Below, piece by piece: positions 18,389-27,586 of a DNA stretch of 64,000 bases (the stretch's first letter is position 1; each line of letters starts with the position of its first letter). The DNA is taken from contig NZ_FOJF01000001.1 in assembly GCF_900110995.1 (NCBI RefSeq), forward strand, positions 4,438,803 through 4,502,802. The letters run 5' to 3'. Origin of the DNA: Chitinophaga sp. YR573. GTDB taxonomy: Bacteria > Bacteroidota > Bacteroidia > Chitinophagales > Chitinophagaceae. The translations under genes were made by a program, and so were the position numbers. The notes beneath the pieces are model-generated. The model made no database searches. It saw nothing but the letters and a program-made list of their open reading frames with translations, and was not told the DNA's origin.

Positions 18389-19019
18389 AAATATTATAAA
18401 ATCTGATTTTTTCCAGCAATTCTATGATAGAGTTGATTTCCAGTTTTGCAAAAATGCGTGTTTTATAAGTACTCACGGTAGAGATCTGTAAATGCAGCAT
18501 TTCCGCTATTTTTAATAACGGAATGCCTTTCATTAACAGGCTCATTACTTCGACTTCCCGTATAGAAAGTGCATCAAAGGGATTCGTCTCCGGATCTTTC
18601 CGCTGGTCTAATCTGTTAAGCATCATCCGGCGGGTGGATGGGCTCATGTACTTCTCCCGGTTTAAAAGTGTTTGGATAGCCAGTTTCGTTTCTTCCTCTG
18701 TAGAGTTTTTGCTGAGATAACCGTCCGCACCAGCCAGCAAATAATCAATAGCAAATATTTTCTCATCGTATGCAGAAAAGATAAGCACCATTGTATCGGG
18801 TTGCTGAAGTTTCACAGCGTCCAGCATTTGAATACTGTTACCTCCTGGCAGATTGATATCTAATATCAGCAAGTCAAAGGATTGTTTTGCCATCATAACA
18901 ATTACATCATCGAATGCTTCAACGGTTGTTACGGTGGCAGATATGGGGAGGTTGGCTATTATCTTCTTAAGACCATAACGGACAATCGAATGGTCATCGG
19001 CAACTAAGATATTGATCAT
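18381..19019 (-). CDS. NarL/LuxR-type two-component response regulator
   Basis: 212 residues from the ATG at 19019. The N-terminal receiver has the acidic pair in VADDHS, the phosphoacceptor Asp54 in LLILDINLPGG and the conserved Lys in YLSKNS. The C-terminal GerE/LuxR helix-turn-helix starts at LSIREVEVMSLLMKG. The frame is open upstream to a GTG at 19070 with an ATG at 19034. The 19019 start is preferred because it begins just before strand one, and a -7 box at 19044-19051 puts the transcript start near 19037, which leaves a leader only for this start. It is convergent with the sensor kinase (8-bp overlap) and divergent from the T9SS adhesin operon. Confidence 0.88.
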   Translation of the reverse strand: MINILVADDHSIVRYGLKKIIANLPISATVTTVEAFDDVIVMMAKQSFDLLILDINLPGGNSIQMLDAVKLQQPDTMVLIFSAYDEKIFAIDYLLAGADGYLSKNSTEEETKLAIQTLLNREKYMSPSTRRMMLNRLDQRKDPETNPFDALSIREVEVMSLLMKGIPLLKIAEMLHLQISTVSTYKTRIFAKLEINSIIELLEKIRFYNISI

Positions 19020-19043
19020 CAGGTATTCCGGCATAATGCGTTG

Positions 19044-19051
19044 CAAAGATA
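19044..19051 (-). promoter_or_regulatory. -7 box of the response regulator gene
   Basis: On the minus strand the sequence is TATCTTTG, an exact TAnnTTTG. It would place the transcript start near 19037, 18 nt before the chosen ATG. No TTTG -33 element is seen; activation through the upstream dyads could compensate. Confidence 0.45.
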
Positions 19052-19081
19052 GAGAGTATTCCTTATACACCGCTATTTAAA

Positions 19082-19121
19082 TGTAGTATTATTACTACAT
19101 CTGTAGTAGGGTCTTACTACA
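19082..19121. promoter_or_regulatory. Two tandem dyads TGTAGTA / TACTACA, candidate regulator binding site
   Basis: Four heptamers alternate in orientation: TGTAGTA at 19082-19088, TACTACA at 19093-19099, TGTAGTA at 19102-19108 and TACTACA at 19115-19121. With flanks, the first dyad has 8-bp perfect arms and the second 12-bp perfect arms (19097-19108 with 19115-19126). The array lies between a leftward -7 box at 19044-19051 and a rightward -7 box at 19143-19150, where an activator would be expected to bind. Confidence 0.6.
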
Positions 19122-19142
19122 GATGTATAATTGGTCCGAATC

Positions 19143-19150
19143 TACCTTTG
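19143..19150 (+). promoter_or_regulatory. Candidate -7 box for the adhesin/T9SS operon
   Basis: TACCTTTG matches TAnnTTTG and lies 21 bp to the right of the dyad array. It implies a leader of about 240 nt before the adhesin ATG. No -33 TTTG is present. The rest of 19151-19395 holds no other feature I can support. Confidence 0.4.
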
Positions 19151-19395
19151 CCCCGTTAAATATATAGTTTGTTTACGGACAACTTCTTTAAAGAGTAATG
19201 TACTGTTAAAAAATTAAACAATAGACTTATTGATAATCCTTTTACTGCCATTTAAGCGGGCGGTCATGAATACCTGTGTAAAATCGTAAACAAAGTATAT
19301 CCCAATATTGGAACAAGATAAAAGCTATCCTGTGAAAATCCCTTTGATACCAGGCAATTGCATGGTAAATCCTTTTAAAAACTTATTTGATATCT

Positions 19396-22300
19396 ATGAA
19401 CAAATTTTACAAAACAGCTTTAACGTTGTTGTGTTTATTCGCATGTCTTAATAGTTATGCAGATGGCTCAAAGGACCTTTATCCCAGTGGTGCAACAGGA
19501 GACAGGGCTTTCTTAATGAGTTCTACCAGTACTGTTTCCGCCGGCTGGCCTTTTACATCATTAGGTACACACTATGTATTTGTTAATCCCGGTGAAACGG
19601 TGGCAGCTGCTTCCAGTGCGCAGGGTGTAGGCCAGGGACAGATCAGGTTTACAGCGCCGGATGGTACGGTATATACTTCTACAATAGGATCTGCTACCGG
19701 CCAGATTGCTAATCGTGCAGGGGAACTCCTGGGGCCAGTAGGAGGGTATACCCCTTTTACACAGGTAGCGGGTAGCAGTCAGGGTGGCTTATGGAAAGTG
19801 GAATTGCTGCCCTCTGGCGATCTCACCCAGAATACTTCCAATGGGGCTACCGTAGCCGCCAATGCTAACTGGACACAAAATAATACAAATGCTATTGCTG
19901 CCTGGGATATTTCAGTAATAGACGCTTCCAGTGCGCTTATTCCGGGTCGTGTGTATGCTACCGTAATGAATATGTATGTAACCAATGGAAGTTACTACGG
20001 TAAATTATTTGTACAAACAAGTGATGGTTATACTTATAAGGTGAACAATAACGGACAGGCCGGTATCGGTTTTGTCTTTTTTGTAAATAACAAGGGGATT
20101 ACCACCGGTACTGGTGATGCTGCACCTCCATCCTATAAGAGTTTAAATGCTACTGCCAACATCCCTACTAAAGATCCGAGAACTGTAGATGGTGCTCAGA
20201 GCATTACCCAGAAAATATTTTACACAACACCAGCTGCTGATCTGCCACAATCAGCTGCTTTACCGGGAGGAGGCAGTACCTGGCTTAAAGTGCCTAAGGT
20301 AATACCTACTGTAAGCGGTATCAGTATTGATGGAGTGGAAGGAACTACCGGACAGGTGAGCAGCAAGGGTGCTTATATTAAGTTTGATGCTAACCAGGCA
20401 GGTACTTTCCGGGTCACTTTAACAGGTTCAGGCAGTTTTGTAACGCGGACGATCATCGGATCGGCAGTGGCGGGCAGCAATTCCGTGTTCTGGGATGGTA
20501 AGGATGGTGCAGGAACGGCTCCTTCTCTGGGTAATGCGTCTGTTACTGCAAACATACAGTTGCAGGGGGCAGAGGTGCATTTCCCCTTTATTGACGTAGA
20601 GTATAATCCTAATGGTACTATCCTTGAACAGTTGAATGATGACGGGTCTGTAAAAAGTGATGACGTTTACTGGGATGATAGTGGTTTTGCGGGAGGTACA
20701 GGGGCATCTTCCCCACAGTTTAATGGTAATAGCGGTACCGGTATTTCCAGCAACACTAACGGGCATAAATGGAGTAGTAATTACGGGAATAACAGGACCA
20801 TGGATACCTGGACTTATATCCTGGGAGATATGGTCAGCCAGAGTACTACGCTTAGTATCAGGCAATCAGATCTGGCTGTACAAAGTGTGGCGCCCGCTGG
20901 TTCCGCTACAACAGTAGCGGCAGGACAACCAGTTTCTTATACGGTTTCAGTTGTTAATAATGGCCCCAGTGATGTAAGTGGAGCTCCGTTTACATTTAAA
21001 GTACCTGCAGGCTTTACTATCTCAAATGTAACTTTCACTACCAGCTGTGGTACTGTGAATAGTCCGGCGATAGATGGTTCAGGTAATTATACCGCATTGC
21101 TGGATTTACCCAATGGTTGTGTTATTACCTTTAATGTCACAGGTAAGGCTGGGGCGGCGCTGGCTGGAAGTACTATAAATATGGAAGCCAGTATAATGCG
21201 GCCAAATGATGTGACAGATCCTGATGCTACAAATCCTGATGCAGCTGTTCCTCCTACAGATCCTCATGTGGAATGTTTGAATGGCACCAGTACAGAGTCT
21301 TGTAATAATATTAAATACAATAATTCAGTTACAGTAACTCCCAGTGCAGATATAGTTACAGTGAAAAGTTTGAAGAATGTTACTCAGACAAGTTTCACTC
21401 CCGGCGACGCAGTGGTTTATACAATTGTTGTAACCAACAATGGTCCAAGTGATGCAACAAATGTAAACGTCACAGATGTGGCTCCCACCGGGACTACCAT
21501 CAGTTCCTGGACAGCTGATGTAACTACCGGAACGGTAACACTTCCTACTACCAGTGGTACTGGTGATCTGAATGAAATAATTACCACCCTGCCTAATGGT
21601 GCGGTAGTCACTTATACTATTACGGTACAGACGCCGGGTACTTTTAGCGGTAGCTTAAGTAACACCGCGGCCGTAACAAGCAGTACCCCTGATCCGGATG
21701 CGACTTGTGCGGCATGTACGGCACCGTCTATTACAGCGGTTCCTGTAACACCACCAGTAGCTACAGATGATGCAACAACTCTCAATGCAGATAGTAACGT
21801 AACAATTTCTGTACTTAACAACGACAATGCAGGTACCAATCCGATAGTGCCTTCCTCTGTGACAATAGTGGCTCAGCCTGCACATGGTACGGTGGTGGTG
21901 AATGCAGATGGTACAGTAAAGTATACACCTACTGCTGGTTATTCCGGATCTGATGCATTTACATATAAAGTGGGAGATGGTGCTGGTAACTGGAGTAATG
22001 TGGCCACGGTAAATGTAACAGTAACAGCTATACCACCAGTAGCTACAGATGATGCAACAACTCTCAACGCAGATAATAATGTAACGATTCCTGTGCTGAA
22101 CAATGACAATGCAGGAACAAATCCGATAGTGCCTTCCTCTGTGACAATAGTGGCTCAGCCTGTACATGGAACAGTAACAGTGAATGCAGATGGCACAGTA
22201 GTGTACACACCAGCAGCGGGTTATTCCGGGCCAGATGCATTTACATATAAAGTACAGGACGGTGCCGGTAATTGGAGCAACGTAGCAACAGTAAACGTAA

Positions 22301-24318
22301 CAGTAACAGCGCCTCCAGCTACACCACCGGTAGCTACAGATGATGCAACAACCCTCAACGCAGATAATAATGTCACCATCCCTGTGCTGAACAATGATAA
22401 TGCAGGATCGAATCCGATAGTGCCTTCCTCTGTGACAATAGTGGCTCAGCCTGCACATGGAACAGTAGTGGTGAATGCAGATGGTACAGTAAAGTATACC
22501 TCAGCAGCGGGTTATTCCGGTCCTGATGCATTTACATATAAGGTGAGCGATGGTGCTGGTAACTGGAGCAACGTAGCAACAGTAAACGTAACAGTAACAG
22601 CTATACCACCAGTAGCTACAGATGATGCAACAACTCTCACTGCAGGTAATAATGTCACCATTTCTGTATTGAACAATGACAATGCAGGTACCAATCCTAT
22701 AGTGCCTTCCTCTGTGACAATAGTGGCTCCGCCTGCACATGGAACAGTAACAGTGAACGCAGATGGCACAGTTGTGTATACGCCAGCTGCGGGTTATTCC
22801 GGGCCTGATGCATTTACGTATAAGGTGAGCGATGGTGCTGGTAATTGGAGCAATGTAGCAACAGTAAACGTAACAGTAACAGCTCCTCCAGCTACACCGC
22901 CAGTAGCTACAGATGATGCAACGAATCTTACAGCAGATAATAATGTAACGATTCCTGTGCTGAACAATGACAATGCAGGAACAAATCCGATAGTGCCTTC
23001 GACACTGACAATCGTAACTCCGCCTGCACATGGAACAGTAACAGTGAACGCAGATGGCACAGTTGTGTATACGCCAGCTGCGGGTTATTCCGGGCCTGAT
23101 GCATTTACATATAAAGTACAGGACGGTGCCGGTAATTGGAGCAATGTAGCAACCGTAAACGTAACAGTAACAGCTCCTGCTGCTACACCACCAGTAGCGA
23201 CAGATGATGTAACGAATCTTACAGCAGATAATAATGTAACGATTCCTGTGCTGAACAATGACAATGCAGGAACAAATCCGATAGTGCCTTCAACACTGAC
23301 AATAGTAACTCCACCTGTCCATGGAACAGTGCAGGTGAATGCAGATGGTACAGTAAAGTATACACCAGCAGCGGGTTATTCCGGGCCAGATGCATTTACA
23401 TATAAGGTGAGCGATGGTGCTGGTAATTGGAGCAATGTAGCAACAGTAAACGTAACAGTAACAGCTCCTCCAGCTACACCACCGGTAGCTACAGATGATG
23501 CAACAACACTCTCCGCAGATAATAATGTAACGATTCCTGTGCTGAACAATGACAATGCAGGAACAAATCCGATAGTGCCTTCGACACTGACAATCGTAAC
23601 TCCACCAGCACATGGAACAGTAACAGTGAATGCAGATGGCACAGTAGTGTACACACCAGCAGCTGGTTATTCCGGGCCAGATGCATTTACGTATAAGGTG
23701 GAAGATGGTGCAGGCAACTGGAGCAATGTGGCAACAGTAAATGTAACAGTAACCGCTCCTGCAACAACACCGCCTGTAGCAACAGCTGACGTAACAACAC
23801 TTAAAGCAGGTGAGAATGTTACAATACCGGTACTTAACAACGATACACCAGGTGAAGGCGCAAGTCCGATAGTGCCTTCAACATTGGAAATAGTAGATCA
23901 GCCTGCGCACGGAACTGTAAAGGTGAATGCAGATGGAACAGTAGAGTATACACCAGCAGCGGGTTATTCCGGTCCTGATGCATTTACTTATAAGGTGCAG
24001 GATGGTGCCGGTAACTGGAGTAATGTGGTAGCAGTAAATGTAACAGTAACACCCAATAACCTGGACATTCCTAATGTGATTACGCCTAATGGAGATGGTA
24101 ACAATGATAAGTTAGTGATTAAAGGATTGGAAAAATATTCACAGAATGAGGTCATCATTTTCAACCGTTGGAATAATGTGCTCTATAAAAGCAGGAATTA
24201 CCAGGGAGATTGGGACGGACAGGGACTGAATGCTGGTACGTATTACTATACCCTGAAGGTACAGGAATCTAACGGTACATGGCATACGATAAATGGTTAT
24301 GTGATGCTGATGCGATAA
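19396..24318 (+). CDS. T9SS-secreted repeat adhesin with gliding-motility C-terminal domain
   Basis: 1640 residues from the ATG at 19396 (the frame opens at a TTG nine bases earlier, which would spoil the signal peptide). A signal peptide ends near SYADG. Residues up to about 490 are an uncharacterised beta-rich region. Two DUF11-type domains follow (about 490-620 and 650-780). Residues 787-1553 are eight near-identical 94-97-residue Ig/cadherin-like modules (PVATDDATTLNADNNVTIPV... to VNVTVTA). The last 86 residues, beginning IPNVITPNGDGNND and ending NGYVMLMR, are the CHU_C type B T9SS sorting domain. PorP/SprF-like and OmpA-like genes follow, the usual setting for type B cargo. A surface adhesin role is inferred. 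Confidence 0.92.
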   Translation: MNKFYKTALTLLCLFACLNSYADGSKDLYPSGATGDRAFLMSSTSTVSAGWPFTSLGTHYVFVNPGETVAAASSAQGVGQGQIRFTAPDGTVYTSTIGSATGQIANRAGELLGPVGGYTPFTQVAGSSQGGLWKVELLPSGDLTQNTSNGATVAANANWTQNNTNAIAAWDISVIDASSALIPGRVYATVMNMYVTNGSYYGKLFVQTSDGYTYKVNNNGQAGIGFVFFVNNKGITTGTGDAAPPSYKSLNATANIPTKDPRTVDGAQSITQKIFYTTPAADLPQSAALPGGGSTWLKVPKVIPTVSGISIDGVEGTTGQVSSKGAYIKFDANQAGTFRVTLTGSGSFVTRTIIGSAVAGSNSVFWDGKDGAGTAPSLGNASVTANIQLQGAEVHFPFIDVEYNPNGTILEQLNDDGSVKSDDVYWDDSGFAGGTGASSPQFNGNSGTGISSNTNGHKWSSNYGNNRTMDTWTYILGDMVSQSTTLSIRQSDLAVQSVAPAGSATTVAAGQPVSYTVSVVNNGPSDVSGAPFTFKVPAGFTISNVTFTTSCGTVNSPAIDGSGNYTALLDLPNGCVITFNVTGKAGAALAGSTINMEASIMRPNDVTDPDATNPDAAVPPTDPHVECLNGTSTESCNNIKYNNSVTVTPSADIVTVKSLKNVTQTSFTPGDAVVYTIVVTNNGPSDATNVNVTDVAPTGTTISSWTADVTTGTVTLPTTSGTGDLNEIITTLPNGAVVTYTITVQTPGTFSGSLSNTAAVTSSTPDPDATCAACTAPSITAVPVTPPVATDDATTLNADSNVTISVLNNDNAGTNPIVPSSVTIVAQPAHGTVVVNADGTVKYTPTAGYSGSDAFTYKVGDGAGNWSNVATVNVTVTAIPPVATDDATTLNADNNVTIPVLNNDNAGTNPIVPSSVTIVAQPVHGTVTVNADGTVVYTPAAGYSGPDAFTYKVQDGAGNWSNVATVNVTVTAPPATPPVATDDATTLNADNNVTIPVLNNDNAGSNPIVPSSVTIVAQPAHGTVVVNADGTVKYTSAAGYSGPDAFTYKVSDGAGNWSNVATVNVTVTAIPPVATDDATTLTAGNNVTISVLNNDNAGTNPIVPSSVTIVAPPAHGTVTVNADGTVVYTPAAGYSGPDAFTYKVSDGAGNWSNVATVNVTVTAPPATPPVATDDATNLTADNNVTIPVLNNDNAGTNPIVPSTLTIVTPPAHGTVTVNADGTVVYTPAAGYSGPDAFTYKVQDGAGNWSNVATVNVTVTAPAATPPVATDDVTNLTADNNVTIPVLNNDNAGTNPIVPSTLTIVTPPVHGTVQVNADGTVKYTPAAGYSGPDAFTYKVSDGAGNWSNVATVNVTVTAPPATPPVATDDATTLSADNNVTIPVLNNDNAGTNPIVPSTLTIVTPPAHGTVTVNADGTVVYTPAAGYSGPDAFTYKVEDGAGNWSNVATVNVTVTAPATTPPVATADVTTLKAGENVTIPVLNNDTPGEGASPIVPSTLEIVDQPAHGTVKVNADGTVEYTPAAGYSGPDAFTYKVQDGAGNWSNVVAVNVTVTPNNLDIPNVITPNGDGNNDKLVIKGLEKYSQNEVIIFNRWNNVLYKSRNYQGDWDGQGLNAGTYYYTLKVQESNGTWHTINGYVMLMR
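21754..24055 (+). repeat. Eight tandem 282/291-bp coding repeats in the adhesin gene
   Basis: Units begin at 21754, 22036, 22327, 22609, 22900, 23191, 23482 and 23773. Lengths are 282, 291, 282, then 291 for the rest; the 9-bp difference lies in the linker (AIP versus APPATP-like). DNA identity between units is very high. Units 1-2 and 3-4 share the same alternation of linkers and of VVVNADGTVKYT versus VTVNADGTVVYT, as if a two-unit block was duplicated. The last unit has diverged most and carries a three-residue insertion. Confidence 0.9.
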
Positions 24319-24333
24319 AAATTAACTGTCAGG

Positions 24334-24359
24334 GACTGCCGGTGTATACGCCGGCAGTC
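24334..24359 (+). terminator. GC-rich hairpin between adhesin and PorP/SprF genes
   Basis: GACTGCCGG (24334-24342) pairs with CCGGCAGTC (24351-24359) around a self-complementary TGTATACG. There is no strong T run after it, so it may partly terminate or protect the adhesin mRNA and lower expression of the downstream genes rather than stop transcription fully. Confidence 0.45.
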
Positions 24360-24384
24360 TTACCTAAAAAGAAAAAAAGAAATC

Positions 24385-25362
24385 ATGAATAAAAACTTTA
24401 CGAAGATTATTCTCCTGTTAATATGTGCGCTGTCATACTTTCCGGCGCATAGCCAGCAGGATGTGCAGTTTAGCCAGTATATGTTCAATGGGTTATATAT
24501 CAACCCTGCTTATGCAGGTTACCGGGAACAGTGGAATGTAAATGTATTTTACCGCACACAATGGGCCGGATTTCCCGGTGCACCTAAAACCTTTTCTGCA
24601 GCAGCAGATGGTACTGTGAATAATAACCGCGTAGGATTAGGTCTGCAGGTAATGAACGACCAGTTAGGCGCACAGAAAAACACAGCTTTATACGGAAGTT
24701 ATGCTTACCGTATTCCTGTGGATGTAACCGGGGAGAAGACACTGGCTATTGGTATAGGCGCGGGGTTTATGCAGCAGAGACTGAATATGGAAGCATTGAA
24801 TCCTGCCTCCCAGACAGACGTTATGTTAATGAATGCAAAGAAAACGGCTTCTATGCCTGATGTACGTGTCGGTATTTTTTATAACAGTGAACGATTCTAC
24901 AGTGGAATATCTGCTGATAATCTGATAACAGGTTCGTTTCAGAAATCCGGTGGGTTGAAGAATTATGTACCGCTAAAACCACACCTGTATTTTACCGTAG
25001 GTGGATTGTTAGCGTTGTCAGATCAGGTGTTAATGAAACCTTCCATCCTGATAAAAGAAGATTTTGCAGGCCCTACCAGTATGGACTTGAATGCCTTTTT
25101 CCTGCTGGACCAGAAACTATGGATAGGTGCCGGTTACCGCAGCGCTTTATTCAACAGAAGCAATATAGATAAGTCGGTTACCAAGGCGGGGGCTGTTGTG
25201 GGAATGGTTGAAATATTCGTCAATAGCAAACTGAGGATAGGTTATGCTTATGATCAGACTTTAAATGGAACGGGAGCAACCAGCTACACTACTCATGAAC
25301 TCTCACTGAGTTATTTTTTCGCAGGTCCGAAGGCAAGGATGTTGTCTCCAAGATATTTTTAA
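24385..25362 (+). CDS. PorP/SprF family type IX secretion-associated membrane protein
   Basis: 325 residues. A signal peptide ends near PAHSQQ. The family opening QDVQFSQYMFNGLYINPAYAG is clear, and the rest alternates as in a small outer-membrane barrel and ends in aromatic/basic residues (SPRYF). PorP/SprF-like proteins accompany type B-CTD cargo proteins and help anchor or present them at the surface through the T9SS. It lies 66 bp after the adhesin gene and 39 bp before the OmpA gene, so all three likely form one operon. It is probably a cargo-specific paralogue, not the core machinery PorP. Confidence 0.92.
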   Translation: MNKNFTKIILLLICALSYFPAHSQQDVQFSQYMFNGLYINPAYAGYREQWNVNVFYRTQWAGFPGAPKTFSAAADGTVNNNRVGLGLQVMNDQLGAQKNTALYGSYAYRIPVDVTGEKTLAIGIGAGFMQQRLNMEALNPASQTDVMLMNAKKTASMPDVRVGIFYNSERFYSGISADNLITGSFQKSGGLKNYVPLKPHLYFTVGGLLALSDQVLMKPSILIKEDFAGPTSMDLNAFFLLDQKLWIGAGYRSALFNRSNIDKSVTKAGAVVGMVEIFVNSKLRIGYAYDQTLNGTGATSYTTHELSLSYFFAGPKARMLSPRYF

Positions 25363-25401
25363 CAGAAAGCAATACGGTTTTTATAAAATATAGAAGTCAT
25401 T

Positions 25402-27396
25402 ATGGATAAAAGAAACTATAATCTTCCCGCATTGTTAAGCATAATGGTGGCAGTGTTAATGTTTAAAACAACACAGGGGCAATATATCAAAAAGCAGGCT
25501 GACAGTCAGGCCAGGTTGTATAATTATGCGGAAGCCATACCATTGTATGAAAAAGCATATAAGAAAAAAGCAACATCGGCTGCGGCTCGTGGAATGGCTG
25601 ACAGTTATCGTCTGATGAGTGCTTACACCCTAGCCGAACCATGGTATGCGAAATTGGTGACGATGCAGGACCACACTGCTGCTGATGAAATACATTATGC
25701 AGGAATACTGATGAACAACAACAATTATGCAGCCGCCAGAGAGATGCTGGATAGTTACTTAAATAAAAAGAACGGTGATAAAACAGCAGAGAATATGCGT
25801 AGCGGTTGTGACAGCGCAGCTAAGTGGCTATCATCACCCGCTAAAGGGACGCTGGACAATTTAAACGCATTGAACAGTCAGTGGTCTGATTGGGGTACAG
25901 CGTTTAACAAGGGCGTAATTATTTTTGCCTCTGATCGCCCATATGATTCCCTGCAACATACCCCTTTTTTTAGCACCACTAACATCAGGAAAAAATACTA
26001 TGGCTGGACGGGCAACAGTTATCTGCATCTGTATGAAAATAACGGGCAGGATAGCAGTAGTACAAAGTTACTTGCACGCAATATCAATGGAGATTATCAT
26101 AGCGCAAATGCCAGTTATACGGCCGATGGCAGAAAGCTTTATTACGCGGTAACCGATCTGAAAAAGAAAGGACGTACCCTGCTGGGAAAGGATGAACCTT
26201 ATACATTAAATGTCGAGGTGATGGAACAGCAATGGGATTCGGCCACGGGTAGATGGCAGCAGTCTTCCCCATTTCCTTATAATGGCATCTTTAATTATCC
26301 GGTGGGCGATCCTTTTATAAGCCCGGATGGTCAGGAGCTTTATTTTGTGGCTGACTATGGAGATAAGGGATATGGTGGCACAGATATCTATTATAGTCAT
26401 GTAGATGAAAATGGCAAATGGCAGACGCCGGTAAATATGGGGCCGGAAATCAATACACAGGGTAATGAACGTACACCTGTATTTGATAAAGCCGGTACAT
26501 TTTATTTTGCTTCCGATGGACAGCCCGGAATTGGTGGACTCGATATTTATAAAGCTATTAAAACCAGTGGTCGTTGGGTAACAAAGAATATGGGAATCCC
26601 GGTAAATAGCCCCCAGGACGATTTTGCACCGGCTTTAGACAGCACGACTATATACTTCTCTTCTAACAGACCAGGTGGAAAAGGGAATGATGATATTTAC
26701 CGTTTTATTCCTGCAAGAATATTGTTGTTTAGTTTGTCCGGTCATATACTGGACAAAAAAACCAATAAACCATTATCCAATGCAGAAGTAACAATCAACA
26801 ACAAAGAAACGGGTATACCACTGAAAGTTGTGACAGATGAAGAAGGTCACTATCATGTTATGCTGGATAGCATATCATCATATGAATTAAGCGTGGCAAA
26901 AACGGATTATAATTCAGTAACAGGAGACGTTGTAACAACAAAGGGATTATCAGTATCACGTGATCTACGCTATGATGCCATGCTGGAGGCCCCCGAAAAG
27001 GTTCCGGAAAAAATCCCTGAGCCTCAGCCTGTCCCTAATAAAACATTTAAACTTGAAAACGTTTATTTTGATGTAGCTAAAGCAGATATCAAACCAGGTA
27101 CAGCAACGGAATTGGATAAGCTGGTAAAATTGCTACAGGATAATTCTACCTGGAATGTCGAAATAGCTACCCATACAGACTCCAGGGCGAGCGACAGCTA
27201 TAACCTGAAGTTATCCCAACGCCGTGCGGAATCTATTGTGGCATACCTGATCAAAAAGGGGATTGCCAGTAATCGTCTGGTGGCAAAGGGATATGGAGAA
27301 ACCCGGTTATTGAATCGTTGTGCCAATGGGGTACGTTGTTCAGAAGAAGAACATCTGGCCAATCGCAGATCAGAATTTACAATATTAAATAAGTAA
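25402..27396 (+). CDS. OmpA family protein with TPR, PD40 and carboxypeptidase-regulatory-like domains
   Basis: 664 residues with a signal peptide (ending near TTQGQY). Order: TPR-like helices (about 30-150), WD40/PD40 propeller-like repeats (about 160-440, including FISPDGQELYFVADYG and TTIYFSSNRPGGKGNDDIY), a carboxypeptidase-regulatory beta-sandwich (about 447-525), and a C-terminal OmpA peptidoglycan-binding domain (LENVYFDVAKADIKP ... THTDSRASDSYNLKLSQRRAESI). The architecture matches PorE-like and related OmpA proteins encoded with PorP/SprF. It should sit in the periplasm or outer membrane, tying the PorP/SprF protein to peptidoglycan. It is last in the adhesin operon. Confidence 0.9.
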   Translation: MDKRNYNLPALLSIMVAVLMFKTTQGQYIKKQADSQARLYNYAEAIPLYEKAYKKKATSAAARGMADSYRLMSAYTLAEPWYAKLVTMQDHTAADEIHYAGILMNNNNYAAAREMLDSYLNKKNGDKTAENMRSGCDSAAKWLSSPAKGTLDNLNALNSQWSDWGTAFNKGVIIFASDRPYDSLQHTPFFSTTNIRKKYYGWTGNSYLHLYENNGQDSSSTKLLARNINGDYHSANASYTADGRKLYYAVTDLKKKGRTLLGKDEPYTLNVEVMEQQWDSATGRWQQSSPFPYNGIFNYPVGDPFISPDGQELYFVADYGDKGYGGTDIYYSHVDENGKWQTPVNMGPEINTQGNERTPVFDKAGTFYFASDGQPGIGGLDIYKAIKTSGRWVTKNMGIPVNSPQDDFAPALDSTTIYFSSNRPGGKGNDDIYRFIPARILLFSLSGHILDKKTNKPLSNAEVTINNKETGIPLKVVTDEEGHYHVMLDSISSYELSVAKTDYNSVTGDVVTTKGLSVSRDLRYDAMLEAPEKVPEKIPEPQPVPNKTFKLENVYFDVAKADIKPGTATELDKLVKLLQDNSTWNVEIATHTDSRASDSYNLKLSQRRAESIVAYLIKKGIASNRLVAKGYGETRLLNRCANGVRCSEEEHLANRRSEFTILNK

Positions 27397-27586
27397 TGGC
27401 AAGCTGCAATCGGGGGGCGATCTAAGCATTCAGTTAGGCGCTCCCTGTTTATTGCCATCGAACAATATACAGTTAACCCACTCCCCGCAATCCGCTGTAT
27501 TCTAATTGTGAAGACAATATTCCCGCTTTCTTTTGCCTGTTGATATTTTTTCTATACTTTTCCATTCTATAATTTTATACATCTAA

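Noticed and set aside
18523-18863. Plus-strand frames over the response regulator
   Set aside because: The minus strand has a complete receiver and LuxR domain.
19387-19395. TTG start for the adhesin
   Set aside because: The ATG at 19396 gives a normal signal peptide; the three extra residues would not improve it.
21655-23686. Several long minus-strand open frames across the adhesin repeats, with Cys/His/Arg-rich repeats
   Set aside because: They repeat only because the plus-strand gene repeats. Composition is implausible for a protein and no start context or family is seen.
21754-24055. CRISPR array or insertion element
   Set aside because: The repeats are in-frame coding modules of one protein.
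27396-27458. Possible terminator after the OmpA gene (ATGGCAA ... TTGCCAT with inner GGG/CCC)
   Set aside because: Arms are short and widely spaced with no T run; left out of the feature list.
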